In this document: one piece after another, positions 33,918 through 44,652 of the stretch | How the letters are laid out: every line of letters begins with the position of its first letter | Position numbering within the stretch: position 1 is the first letter of the stretch | DNA from: Gongronella butleri | Lineage: Eukaryota; Mucoromycota; Mucoromycetes; Mucorales; Cunninghamellaceae | Length of the DNA: 64,000 bases | Assembly (NCBI GenBank): GCA_025201375.1 | Contig: JAIWZP010000033.1 | Span: 186,001-250,000, forward strand | Direction of reading: 5' to 3' | Translations under genes and position numbers: made by a program | The notes under the pieces: model-generated | Databases searched by the model: none | What the model was told of the DNA's origin: nothing | Seen by the model: the letters and a program-made list of their open reading frames with translations, nothing else

Positions 33918-36900
33918 CTAGTCGTCCTAATGAGCGCGTTAAAAAAAAAAAAGTGAGTTTGGGCCGAAATTGAGCGGATGACGCGCTTTTGGACATTACC
34001 CATTCGTCCTCGGCGACGTCTTCATGATCGTCGGCAGCCTTGGCTTCCATTTTTTTGCGTTGCTCCTCTTCCAAATCGACGTCCTTGGCACTGGCAAACA
34101 TGCGGCGCATGGAATTCTCACGCTGCTCATCCAAGCTGACCTGCTGCCGCCCCTTTTCAAACTTGGACTTGGCACGCGCAGCACTCGCAGGGGGTGGCGC
34201 TTCAGACACTAAAGAAATTAAAATAAAATAAATGAGCAAAATGTACAATGCAGGCTCGTGATTTTCTTCTTACAGGGAGTCATGCCCTCAGGTTGCAATG
34301 AGATGCGATTAAGCGGCGTGTCGTCTCCTTTGCACCAGGCCGCGGCATCCAATGCCGGTGTCGTGGTGTCGAGCGTCGGCACAAAAATGTCATCTTGGAA
34401 GAATTCGGGCTAAAAAAAAAAACACAAGTTTGAGCATCCATTGATGTTCTTTTCTTGTTTTAACTTACGCGAGCGCGGGGGATGCGAGCGCCAACAAGTT
34501 CAATGGCATTGGGCGTGAGACGGTAATACTTTTGCAGCTCGACTTCCTTGATATCAGCCATTTGCTTGGGCAAAAACGCAAAGCCCTGCTGCAACGAGCC
34601 AAACTCGAGCTTCGTCAATGGTGTCAGAACCTTGCTGCTGTCATCCACGGCGAAAGCGTGGATGATGCGGTCGCCCTTTTTTGTATCACAAAAATGTAGA
34701 GCGATTAGTTTTTTTTTTCATTTTTTTTTTTTTTTTTTGCCTTTTTTCATTTTTTTTTTTTTTTGATGATTTTTACCCTGCCGCAAACATAAAGGATCTG
34801 GCAATCACGATCAACATGGATATCCATGACGCCGGGGGACATTTCCATGAGGTGTTTTGCAATGGGTTTGTCCAGATTGGTTGCGTCAAAGAGAAGGATC
34901 TCGCGGTAGCAGCCGATGCCAAAGCCGACACTGACAATATATGTGTCGTCGACCCAGGCGAGGCGGCTAGGGCGCACGAGGGCGTGGGCGGCGCCCTTTT
35001 GCAACAATTGACCGGTCCTTGCATCGATGATGCGCAATTTCTTGTCTTTGCTGACGGTGGCCAAGGCCTTGCCATTGGGGCTCCAAGCCATGCTTAGGAT
35101 CGTGTCTGCGCCGTCGGCATGCGCGTCGCGTAGCGTGAACGCGACGGACGCGTCGCTCACGTTCCAGACGCGAATGGTCGGTTTGCCGAGGTCATGGGAC
35201 GCCGACGCGAGAATATTGCGTGCCGACGGGTGGTACGCGAGAATGGCGACCTTGTCCATGGCGGAATCGTGCAATTCTGCAAAGGGAGTGAGAGCGGCAA
35301 GCGATTTAACACGCTCTTCGCCGTCCTTGTCATCCGATTGGGCGTCGTGCGCAGGAATTCGATAAAGCCGGAGTTTGCTGTCAATGGAGACCGTGGTAAG
35401 CACGTCGTCATCAAACGGATCAAACACGAAAAACGCAATGTCCGAGCCGGTGGCAATGGCGGGCAAGTGTGCAGGTAATCTGCCAGGCTTGGCAGTCGAC
35501 ACCACGCCAACACGCCCACCAGGCCCACTCAATGGTACAGCAACCCAACGTTCATTCGCTTGCACGAGAATCACAGACGCGCCTTTGCTCGCATCAAGCT
35601 CCTTGAGATCTGTAAAATGTGTCGAAGGGTGATATCCCTTGGTCGCAAGATACTTGAACACAGACGCGTGCGGCGTCCCGTAAACAACTGGAACAGCTGG
35701 CTTTTTGCTCAATTCCTTGACTGGTTCCTTTTCTTCCTTTTCACGCGTCGCCTTGGGCTCTTCAGCCTTGATGGGTTCGACAGACGCCTGGACAGGCTCG
35801 GAAGGCACAGGGTTTGGCGATGCGGGCTTTTGATTGCCTGTAACGTCGGTCAATGTGTCTGCTGTCGCTGCCACTGGCGCAGGTGATGCCGGCGCAGGAG
35901 CTGGAATGGTCGCTGTCGAAGGTGCATCGCGTGTCGCGGTCGTTGTGGCCGTGGTTGTTGCAACAGCAGTAGCGGATGCAGGCAAAGACGCAGGCGCAGC
36001 CGAACTAATGGACGAATTGACAGGTTTCTTTTTGATTTGATCGCGTTTCTTGGGATCCAGTGGCACCTTGGCAACAGATCCAGTCTTGCCATTAAGCCAT
36101 TCCTCACTCGTCAGAGCAGGAACTATTGAAAATCTATCAATCTCACTTTTTTTCTTTTTTTTTTCTTTTTGCTGTGTGTGGGTGGCAACCTACTTTGGCC
36201 ATTGGTGTCTGGGTACAATTCAGCATGGAAATCAAGGTATTGCTGTTAAAAAAAAAAAAAAAAAGTTAGAAAGCAAAGCACTCTTCTTTTTTCACAAAAT
36301 CGTACCTTTCGAGGGACATTGTATGAGATGGGGATGACACCATTGGGTGTGAGCGCGAGTAGTCGCGCAATTTCCGTGTGCATGACGTCGAGGGCGGTCT
36401 TTGGCAATAGTGCAGCGCCAAGAACCGAGGTGCTTGTGCCGCAGGCCATATTTTCGGCCACGGTCGGGTTTGTAAATGTTGCGTCGAATTGCAGGGCGCG
36501 AATCGTGGCGTCGCCGCGGCTGACCAAGTACATTGTCTCAGTGTCCTGGTCGTACAGCGGGAGAAGCGTACCAGACGACGTGTCTAGATGATTCATGACC
36601 ACGGGCTGCGCCATGTTGCGACTATCCCACACGCAATATTGCCGGCTTCGCATCTTGTTCATCCCCACAGAGAACAGGTGCGGCGTCTCGCCCAACCACG
36701 CCACACGCGATCCCTTGATGGCTTCGTGACCTTTGCCCGACTAGAAAAAGAAAATGCAAAAAAAAAAAAAAAAAAATGCAAAAATCAGTCAAATTGGCCC
36801 AATTGAACGCGTCTCTCCTCTTTTTTTTTTTCTTCTTTTTTTATACGCACTTGGACAAGCTGATCGGTAGCGCGTGGATCCCAGATTTGCACGGTGCCCT

Positions 36901-37525
36901 GACCTGACGTGGCAATGCGATCACCTTGGCCACTCCAGGCAAAGCTGTGAAAGGCGCCATCCAGAGCCAATGCGCGTGTTTGTTTGTCGACATCCCAAAT
37001 GGCCACCTGCTTGCCATCGTTCCCCAAGGATCCTAGGATCTAAAAATAAAAAAAATGCAAGGATCAGCCATAAGGGATGCTTTGTTTGTCGTTTTTTGGG
37101 CCAATTGACGCTTTACATGATCCGCCCCCGGGTGGAATCGCAGCTCGGCTGCATAGCGCGACGAACAAGCAAGCGTGGAAGCGCACGTGGGCTGCAGATC
37201 GTCCTGCTGCAGCCGCCAAAGCTTCACCTGTATAAATAAAAGATAAAAAAAGGAGAAATGACAAGTTTGTTGGTGAACAGCCGCATCTAACAATGACACA
37301 ATGAACACAATAGTCCGTACGGTGGCATCCTCTGCTGCAGTGGCAAGCAATTGGTCGTCAAACGGCGAGAAAGTCCAGTCGGAAAGCGCAGCTGGGTGTG
37401 CATGAAAGACAACCGCTTGGCTGGCACAGCCCTTGCCTAAGGCATTGATGGGCAGCAGACCCAGGGACCCTGAGCCTACATTTGCGACATATAAAAAATA
37501 AAAGTAAGCAACCCCTATCGGCAGG

Positions 37526-37557
<32 letters not shown>

Positions 37558-37809
37558 GGATCGTCGCTTTTTTTTTTTTTTTCTTTTTTTACCTGTCCAT
37601 TTGATCGCAAGGCACGTGCTGCTGGCGGCAAGCCCTTGCCCAACATCAGACGCTTTCTCGGCAGGCACATCCGCGTACCAGAGCTACAAAGCGCAAAAAA
37701 AATAAGCACCGTGCTAGCCAAAAACGCGTTTTAAAAGCTATACCTCCTTTTTTCCGAGCGTGCCCACGGCGTTTCGATATTTGTTCACTTGTTGGAAGCG
37801 TCGACTCAT
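33918..37809 (-). CDS. CORO7: Type III coronin (CORO7/POD-1-like)
   Basis: Twelve exons, from 37809-37744 through 37683-37593, 37475-37321, 37227-37117, 37039-36851, 36740-36306, 36242-36194, 36122-34777, 34675-34469, 34409-34274, 34208-34000 and 33926-33918, join in frame to 1000 residues. The first WD propeller runs about 1-380 (RFQQVNKYRN, FSPFDDQLLATAAEDATVKLWRL, then VPRK as in CORO7 at its end). A Pro/Ala/Thr-rich linker follows, then the second propeller from about 500 (FDPFDDDVLTTVSIDSKLRLYRIP, MAWSPNGKALATVSKDKKLRI). The tail is acidic and ends AEDEWDD, like the Arp2/3-type acidic Trp tail of CORO7. That tail needs a 9 nt last exon coding two Asp and stop. CORO7 acts in actin and Golgi traffic. 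Most fungi are known for short coronins only. Confidence 0.92.
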
Positions 37810-37981
37810 CTCTATAAGCGTGTCGGCAAAGCAAAAGAGTGCAAAAAAGAGAAGAGGGAGATGCCCAAAATTGGCAACTCGCTTTTTTTTTTATGTTTTC
37901 AAGAGCAGATTTCAGGCCCTTTTTTTTTTCTTTTCTTTCTTTCTTTTTGATTACCTGCATACACACATACACACCAGCCCT
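37810..37981. promoter_or_regulatory. Bidirectional promoter, coronin / small membrane protein
   Basis: Only 172 bp separate the divergent start codons at 37809 and 37982, so the two genes probably share this region. It contains two T-rich tracts. No defined factor site recognised. Confidence 0.4.
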
Positions 37982-38523
37982 ATGGCCACTTCATCCCTAC
38001 CTTCAAAGACAGGTCTTGGCACCCTTGTGTCTAAAAGCACCATTTTAGGCATGCTTGGCATTACGACGCTTGGCACAGCAACACTCTTTGGGTAAAAAAA
38101 GACCGCTCTTTCTTTGCTGCTAAGCTAACTTTTTTTTAAACAAGACGGTCGCCAGCTAGCCAATATTACATGGCCGGGTCTGCGATTTCAGCCGCTGCAT
38201 TTTTTGGTAAGGAGGAAAAAAAAAAAGGCGCAACAAGAAAGAAAATGAAGAAAAATAGGAATTTCAGGCGCAAGGGTGGAGAAAGAAAGGCGCAGATGGA
38301 TAGAATAGGAGACGAGGAAAGCTCACGCACAATCAATTCCAACCTAGGCGTGCACAAATGGATGGTGCAAGAGGATCGACTGCCTGCGCTACTTTTTCAA
38401 ACAACGGCATCCCATGGCAACACGCCCATGCAGCACCTCAGGTTATTGAACAATGCTCCTCCATCCATGTCCATTCACTCGTCCAATCCCATGTTCGTCC
38501 ACCACCACACATCTGCCTCCTAA
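37982..38523 (+). CDS. Small membrane protein of unknown function
   Basis: Not recognised. Three exons (37982-38091, 38145-38206, 38348-38523) join to 115 residues. Two hydrophobic Ala/Gly-rich segments lie at about residues 18-37 (STILGMLGITTLGTATLFG) and 44-58 (YYMAGSAISAAAFFG). A tail rich in His, Met, Ser and Pro ends HHHTSAS. Small size, two short membrane passes and a divergent promoter suggest a small organellar or ER membrane protein (inference). The exon 3 acceptor (AACCTAG at 38347) was chosen because it keeps frame into KWMVQEDRLPALL. Confidence 0.5.
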
Positions 38524-39540
38524 CAATACCTGGCCAAGCTCACACTCGCATACCCCCTCGCCCCGCCTCCCCTCGCCCCTTTTTTTTATATTTCTTTGTC
38601 ATGTTTTTCTTTTTCAAGCCTTCATACCTTTCTTTGTTGTAGTAAATACCAAAAATACCAATGAAAAAAATAAATTGCAGCTTCACATCATCACGTTCTC
38701 GCTTTCCCGCGCGTGAAAAAAGGGAACGCTTCATTGGGAATGGACGAGCTCACGGATTCCGATCTCATCGGAACCTAAAAATGTCTTAAAATGACCCGCA
38801 TCATCAATTACCCTTTGGCGTGGCCCCTGAGACCCTCAGAGAAAAAAAAGTGTCGCACCCGTCAGCCTTTTCTGTTTCAAGGACACACCGCACTCCACGG
38901 CATGAAACACTTGGGGGTCCCCCCTTTTTGTTTTCCCTTGGCCATGCCGTCATCTGACGATGAGATCCGCGCTTCCTGATCGCCCTTTTCTATCGTCAAT
39001 CAACCTTGTAAAGTACATTTGTTGAGTGACATGGCGCGAAATCACATCTCCAGAGCCTATGTAGCGCCCGATTTGGAATTCATTTTGCTTTCATTGTTGT
39101 TTTCCAGCGCTTAAAAAGGCGCGTGCGTGGCGTGAAAATACCTGATCTGCAGCGAAACATCATAAAATCCTAAAAAAGAGAGGCACAATGACGACAATGA
39201 TGCTCTTTTTCTGCTTTACAAACTGGAATCGGCACCGCAATCAGCTGGTCAGTGCTCGATCGCGTGTGGACCAAAAAAAAAAAAAGTCATGATTACAGAA
39301 ATGTGTCATCGACGACGAGCAAAACAGAAAAAAAATGGTGATTTTGACTGTGCATACGTCTTTTTGCAGCGTTTTGACTCCCGTGGAACGAACCAATCCG
39401 CGCTATCTTAAGAACGAAAATATTTTAACTGCTGCAGACTGGGAAGGAATAAAAAGTGTAACCAAACTTCTACAAAGCACCAAATCGCGATTGTAATGCT
39501 ACAGCGACCGGATTTCTGTCAAAACTTGTACCACTGGAAT
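38524..39540. other. Intergenic before R4
   Basis: 3' flank of the small membrane protein gene, then DNA without recognisable genes. Short frames (38791-38979 and others) have no motif. Confidence 0.35.
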
Positions 39541-39549
39541 CATTGAGAT

Positions 39550-40540
39550 CGCAGCATCTTTGCCTCGATTCTCCAATGTTCCCAGTTTGGGGTCATTGGG
39601 ACAAGCAGATCAGAGAGGATCCATTTAAATGATCAATTTGGAGTAAATCAACTTGCACTCGCCATCAATGCGCTGTGAAGCTTCAAAACACGTCTTGACC
39701 TGAAATAGTAAGCTCGACACATCGGGCGGGACACTTTTTAAATGTCATAAAAAGTGCTTTTAGCATGCAACGCGTCATTCAAGTTTTACACGTGGCGAGG
39801 CTCCCAAACCAAAACTGCAGAAACGGGTTCTCAGAATTGCGTCAAGCTTACAGAGATGATGCATGGCCTGGAGAAACCCACAAATATCGCAAAAAAGAGA
39901 GCGATCCATAAGCTCGTTGACGAGCAATTCGTAATTTTCGATTAAATTTCAACAGTGAATTGCACAGTAAAAACGCGTCCATAGCCTTGCACTGATGCGT
40001 TCACCAGCAGGAGGTGCTTCAGATACTTGGATTTAATTAGTAATAGGAGCGCGCCACACGAGCTCTGACGCGGTTTATCACGCGTCGAAAAATAAAGATG
40101 ATTTTGATACCGTGTCAAATCTGCCAAAAAGTCGCTTTTTTCATTGATCATTGATGTAATCAGACGCAGTAAGCCATGCTCGTTTTGTCAACTCTCGTGT
40201 CAAGTTGCTGCGGCGATTCCTCATCGATTTCACTATGAGCCGAAAATATCGAATCAAATGCGTTTTGCGCCAAAACCAGTCAATGGGCCCCCAGGTTTTA
40301 TTCCATTTCCGTCGGTGAAAGTGGCATGTTTTACCATGTGTGTGAATGATACAGTGATCCGAGGACCTAAATTTACACTTTTCAAAATCCATGATGGATC
40401 CCCTTGGAAAATTCAGCGCTTTTCGGTGTGTGCATACTTGGCTTTTCATGAAAAGCGAATGATACTCAAAGCCAGCTACGTACGGCACCGAGCAAGAAAA
40501 TACCAATGGTTTGCAATGCATTCCTCAATTGTAACATGAC
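39550..40540 (+). repeat. Decayed coding-like repeat, copy R4 (best preserved)
   Basis: Two open stretches survive. The first, about 39754-39945, reads GSQNCVKLTEMMHGLEKPTN and then LVDEQFVIFD. The second, about 40144-40539, runs 131 codons and includes QVAAAIPHRFHYEP, MRFAPKPVNGPPG, CVNDTVIRGPKF and GSPWKIQRF. Both parts match R1 at the amino-acid level (LLDDEQWLIFD; RFTRQPVHGP; TPWKICHF). Between them the frame is stopped. It looks like a dead protein-coding element about 0.95 kb long. Its family is not recognised. Confidence 0.6.
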
Positions 40541-40544
40541 ATCG

Positions 40545-41061
40545 TTGTTTTTAATGCATCGCGGCTAGCGGCACAATTTATCCCTTGAGCAGAGCACAAA
40601 TGAACCATTGGATGACTTGCAATGTATGGAAATGAAAGTTTGGCTGCGGTGCGACGCGTGTTCTTGGAACACTTGGCGCGCCAAAAGTCCGACAACTGAA
40701 AATTGGTGCAGCGCGGCCCAAAACACGCGTCATCCATGATCAATAATGATGAACATCGAGAAAATAAACATCAAATAAAGCGAGACAAAAGGAAAAGTAT
40801 TATTAAATGCTTTGATGACCGCGTTGCCGAAATGCAGGATGATTCTTTTCTGGCAAAAAAAAAAAAAAAAAAGAGCATAAACAAGATCGCCATTTTCATT
40901 GGCTCACAGCGCGACGACTATTTTTGTTTACCTGCCCTTTTTTTTTTTTATCTTGTCTTATCTCTTTCTCGTTTTTTTTTTTTTCTTTTTGCCCCTGCAC
41001 CCGCTTTGGTTGCTTATATTTTCATTTCCCATTTCCTTTTCTTTCTTTTTGTGTGTTTATC
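40545..41061. other. Intergenic, promoter side of chromo gene
   Basis: AT-rich, with an A-run at 40856-40872, then a pyrimidine tract (40935-41060) that forms the leader of the chromo gene. Confidence 0.4.
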
Positions 41062-43086
41062 ATGACGTTTCCGTCCGATCCAGAGTCACTTGGTGCGCGT
41101 GACGCGCGCGATGGCAACGCCGAGATTGACATGAAGGCTTCTTCCCATGCGGTCTCTGATGACGACGTCGATTTGGCGCTTTTGGGCGACTACAACAAGG
41201 AAAAGTCGCCCGATGTCGCGATTCCCGAGTTGAGCGAGACGGAGGCCAAGGTGGCCGACCCCATTGATGCCAGGGACGAGACCCTGATTGCCCTGGAAGT
41301 CGATGCTGTGCGCGCAGCCACGCCTGACGCGTCTGTCACACCCGGCGAGCAAGCCGAATCTATGGATGTGGACCACGACATCCAAAAAGAGGCCACGACA
41401 TCTGCGCTGGAAGTGGAATTAAGGGTCGAAGAAAAGAACGATGACAAGGAGGAGCCATCAGTGGCCAATGGCATGAAAAAGGTGATGGCGATTGCGGAAG
41501 ACAGTGAAATGGACGATGACGCCGAGTTCCATGACGCCAATTCCAATGAGAATGTCATTGCGAATGACATGGACAAGAAGGAAGCCGCTGACGACGGGGA
41601 AAAGGCCACCAATGCGAAAAAGAAAGAGAACGATTCTGAACACAGCGAATTTGAAGCGGAAGCGGAGCCGGATGAAGACGAATCGGACGATGGCCAACGC
41701 GACAAGGATGACGCGTCGCGCCGCTCGCATCGCCTCCTCTCGCGTGACAGCAAGAGCCCCTCCACCATCAGTCGCAAACCACGCTCCGTGCCCAGGTCCT
41801 CAAAGTACGTTTCAGACTCGGACAGGGACGACATGGACAATTTCAACAAGAACCGCCACAACGACAATACCGACGACGATTCAGACGCGTCCGACTCGCC
41901 TGTGCCCTCAAAACGCAGAGCCTCCACGACAACCTCTCGCAGGAAACGTGGCTCCACCTCATCCCCCGCCAAGAATGTCCGCACATACAAGCGCCGGCGC
42001 GCAGGGAGCACCGACAATGCCCGTGGCAAGCAAAAGCAAAAATCACCCGTCAGGGTCGAAATCAGCGATCATGACGACGACGATGATGACGATGATACCG
42101 ACAAGTTTGAGGTCGAAGGTATCATTCAGCACCGCATGTACCGCGTAAGTTCATGAAATGGAAAGAAAGAGAAAGAGAAAAAGAAAAAAAAAAAGGAAGA
42201 AAATGGGCGCGTCTCACGCGGCTTTTTCTTTTCTAGGGCCATGTCACGCGCTATTTGGTCAAGTGGAAGGGCTATGACGCAGAAGAGAGCACCTGGGAGC
42301 CTGCCAAGGTGCTGCAAGAGTAAGGAGCATAGCCAAGAATGATCGTCCACCCGAGACTCAATTCTTCTTCTTTTTTTTTTTTTTCTTATTTCACAGAGAC
42401 AGTCCTGACGTCGTGACGAAATACTGGGACACGCTGCCCAAGGACGAGCCGCGCCCGCGCAATCTACCCGTGGCGACGCTGGACCGCAGCTCACCAGTGC
42501 CCGCTGCCACCGTGGATGATGACGACGATGATGACGACGATTTTGACATGAACGTGCGCAAGACTTCCAAGAGCGATAAGCATTTTGACCCGGATGAATA
42601 CGGCGACGACGACGACAATGACCAATTCGCCGTCGGTGGCAGCTACACGGCCCGCAACACCTTTTACAACCTAGCCAAGACCAACAGGATATCACACAAG
42701 GACCTGATCACCTCGTATGTCGAAAAAGGCTACGAAATTGGCTACTACGCGCGTCAAAAAGTAATCAATGTCTCACAGGACACTTATGAGATTGAAACGG
42801 TCCTGCCCAGCAAGCGTGGCCGGTCCCTGCTGGCCTACCTCAACTGGTAAAACACAATTGTACTTGATTTTATCCAATAACAGCGTCTGATTCCATCTCT
42901 CTCATGTAGGAACTCTGGCCTCAAGACTGTCCATCTGACCGAGGAGCTACACGAAAGCAACCCCCGCAAGGTAAAAAAAAAAAAAAAAAAAAGCAAATAG
43001 AAAAAAAGGGCAGCCACTAACGCGACGCGTCTTTTTTATTTCAACAGCTCTTTGAATTTTACGAGTCCAAGCTCCGCTACTTTTAG
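41062..43086 (+). CDS. HP1-like chromodomain / chromoshadow protein
   Basis: Five exons (41062-42144, 42237-42319, 42397-42846, 42910-42970, 43048-43086) give 571 residues. The first about 345 residues are acidic, Ser/Lys/Arg-rich and disordered, unlike the short N-termini of classic HP1. The chromodomain (about 348-395) reads KFEVEGIIQHRMYR, then YLVKWKGYDAEESTWEP. The aromatic cage is F, W, Y as needed to bind methylated H3K9. A poly-Asp hinge follows. The C-terminal chromoshadow-like domain (about 497-571) ends NPRKLFEFYESKLRYF, like the HP1 dimerisation domain. It probably marks heterochromatin, relevant in this transposon-rich locus. The intron after NPRK carries an A-run directly after GT. 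Confidence 0.9.
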
Positions 43087-43347
43087 GCTGTGACCCTTCT
43101 CTTCATGCTCGCACAATTTTTTGCTGTGTCACCCAGCTGGTCATCTAAAAAAATAATAATCCAACCTACTCGGTCCATGTTTTGAAAAATAAAAAATGGG
43201 AATCGAAGCTTTTTTTTTATTCTTTATGCAAGTGGTAAGTGATCTATTTACAATCTAACAAAAAGCACAAAAACATGAAAAAAGGGAGAAATGGAGGAGG
43301 GGCGTGGATGACGCCTTATGTACAAATGGAAGAAAAAGAGAGAAAGA

Positions 43348-44652
43348 TCAGATGCCCGCGACCTGGAGCAGCTGCTGCTTGACTCGACCGTTGAAATCGA
43401 CGCTCTCGGCGCCGATGGTGGCACTGATCAGGGTCTTGACGCGCAAGCCAAACTCATTGGGTAGCTCGTGCTTGCGTGGCGCCTGTGGCTCGCAATAATG
43501 GACATCAATGGGCGTGCACCAGCGCGTCATGCGATAAAACACATAATTCAAAAAGCCTTTTCGCGTGTCCCAGTACGGCGAGCCATATGCACTGTCGTAT
43601 CGCAGCCCAACAGGGCACACCTTCACGCCCAATTCAAAAGCGCCCTTTTGAAAACGGATCGTGTACTTGTTGTTGACACAAGTGCCCTCTGGGAAGATGA
43701 TCATCGGGTTGGGCCACGTCGTGGGATTCATCACATGCTCACGCAGCCTGCAAAAAAAAAAAAAAAAGAAGAGTGAGCACGATGGGGCCATGGCAACCAC
43801 GAGTGGCCCGTGCTCTCGTGTCACATACCTATCAGAGAGCTGCTTGCGTTCCAAGAGGTTGCTGCGGTCAAAAGTCATGGAATTGAGGTAGTTGAGCCCA
43901 TTGTTCTGCAGAAACCCGAGTGCGCCCGTGTGGCGCGCCATCACGACGGCGCCTGGATATTGGTGTGCGCTGACCACAATGTAATCCAAATAGCTCGTGT
44001 GGTTGGCCACAAAAACAAATGGCTCGCGCAGCTGCGGCTTCATTCCGTGGTACGACGCATGCACGCCAAGCGACATCAAAATGCCCTTGCAATATAATTT
44101 GACCAGGGTCGACTATTAGGCGTAGCACAAAAACATATAAAAAATAGCGAAAATGAGTGAAAACCACCCATTGCAGCCCTTCCCCTTGATGCTTCTTTTT
44201 TTTTTTTGCATGGAGCGGGGTCCAATTGACACTTACCACCATGGATTTGCTCTCGAGAGCGAGCGCGACAGGCAATGATGAAAAGAAAGCGACAGTCGAG
44301 GCTGTTAGGGCTGTCACGCGCAGTGGCAGCAGCACACCGTAGCGGATCAATGCACTGGGCACACGGCTGACAACATCCATCCATGTCGCCTTGTCGTCCT
44401 GGGCTGTCACAAAGCACCGCGCAAAGTAGAGCTACAAAATCATGCAATTATGCGTCAGAATGCACTCAAAAAGAGAACCAATGTCATTTTTCTCGGTCTT
44501 ACGAGCTCCTCAGTGCTGTACACCGTCTTCTCGCCAGGGCTATAACAAAGAAAGGTATGATCAGCAAGTTGAACACATAGATCGAACACGAGATCTTACC
44601 TGGGTGAGGGATCAAGCACCTCGGGAGGGTAGGGTCGTTCCAAGGGAGGCAT
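43348..44652 (-). CDS. Glycerol-3-phosphate/lysophospholipid acyltransferase (GPAT3/4-like)
   Basis: Five exons (44652-44600, 44539-44503, 44431-44237, 44112-43829, 43747-43348) join to 322 residues. Acyltransferase motifs appear in order: HX4D as NHTSYLD, a block II-like MTFDRSN, and FPEGTCVNN with FQKGAFELG. The Cys-Val-Asn-Asn after EGT and the KGAFELG run resemble GPAT3/4 and LPCAT-type enzymes rather than Slc1-type LPAAT. One or two membrane segments lie at about residues 55-85. It would act in the ER on glycerolipid synthesis. The exact acceptor is not decidable from sequence. It is convergent with the chromo gene. Confidence 0.87.

Noticed and set aside
40141..40521. Minus-strand 126-codon frame over R4
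   Set aside because: The plus-strand frame, not this one, matches R1 at amino-acid level, so this is the shadow.
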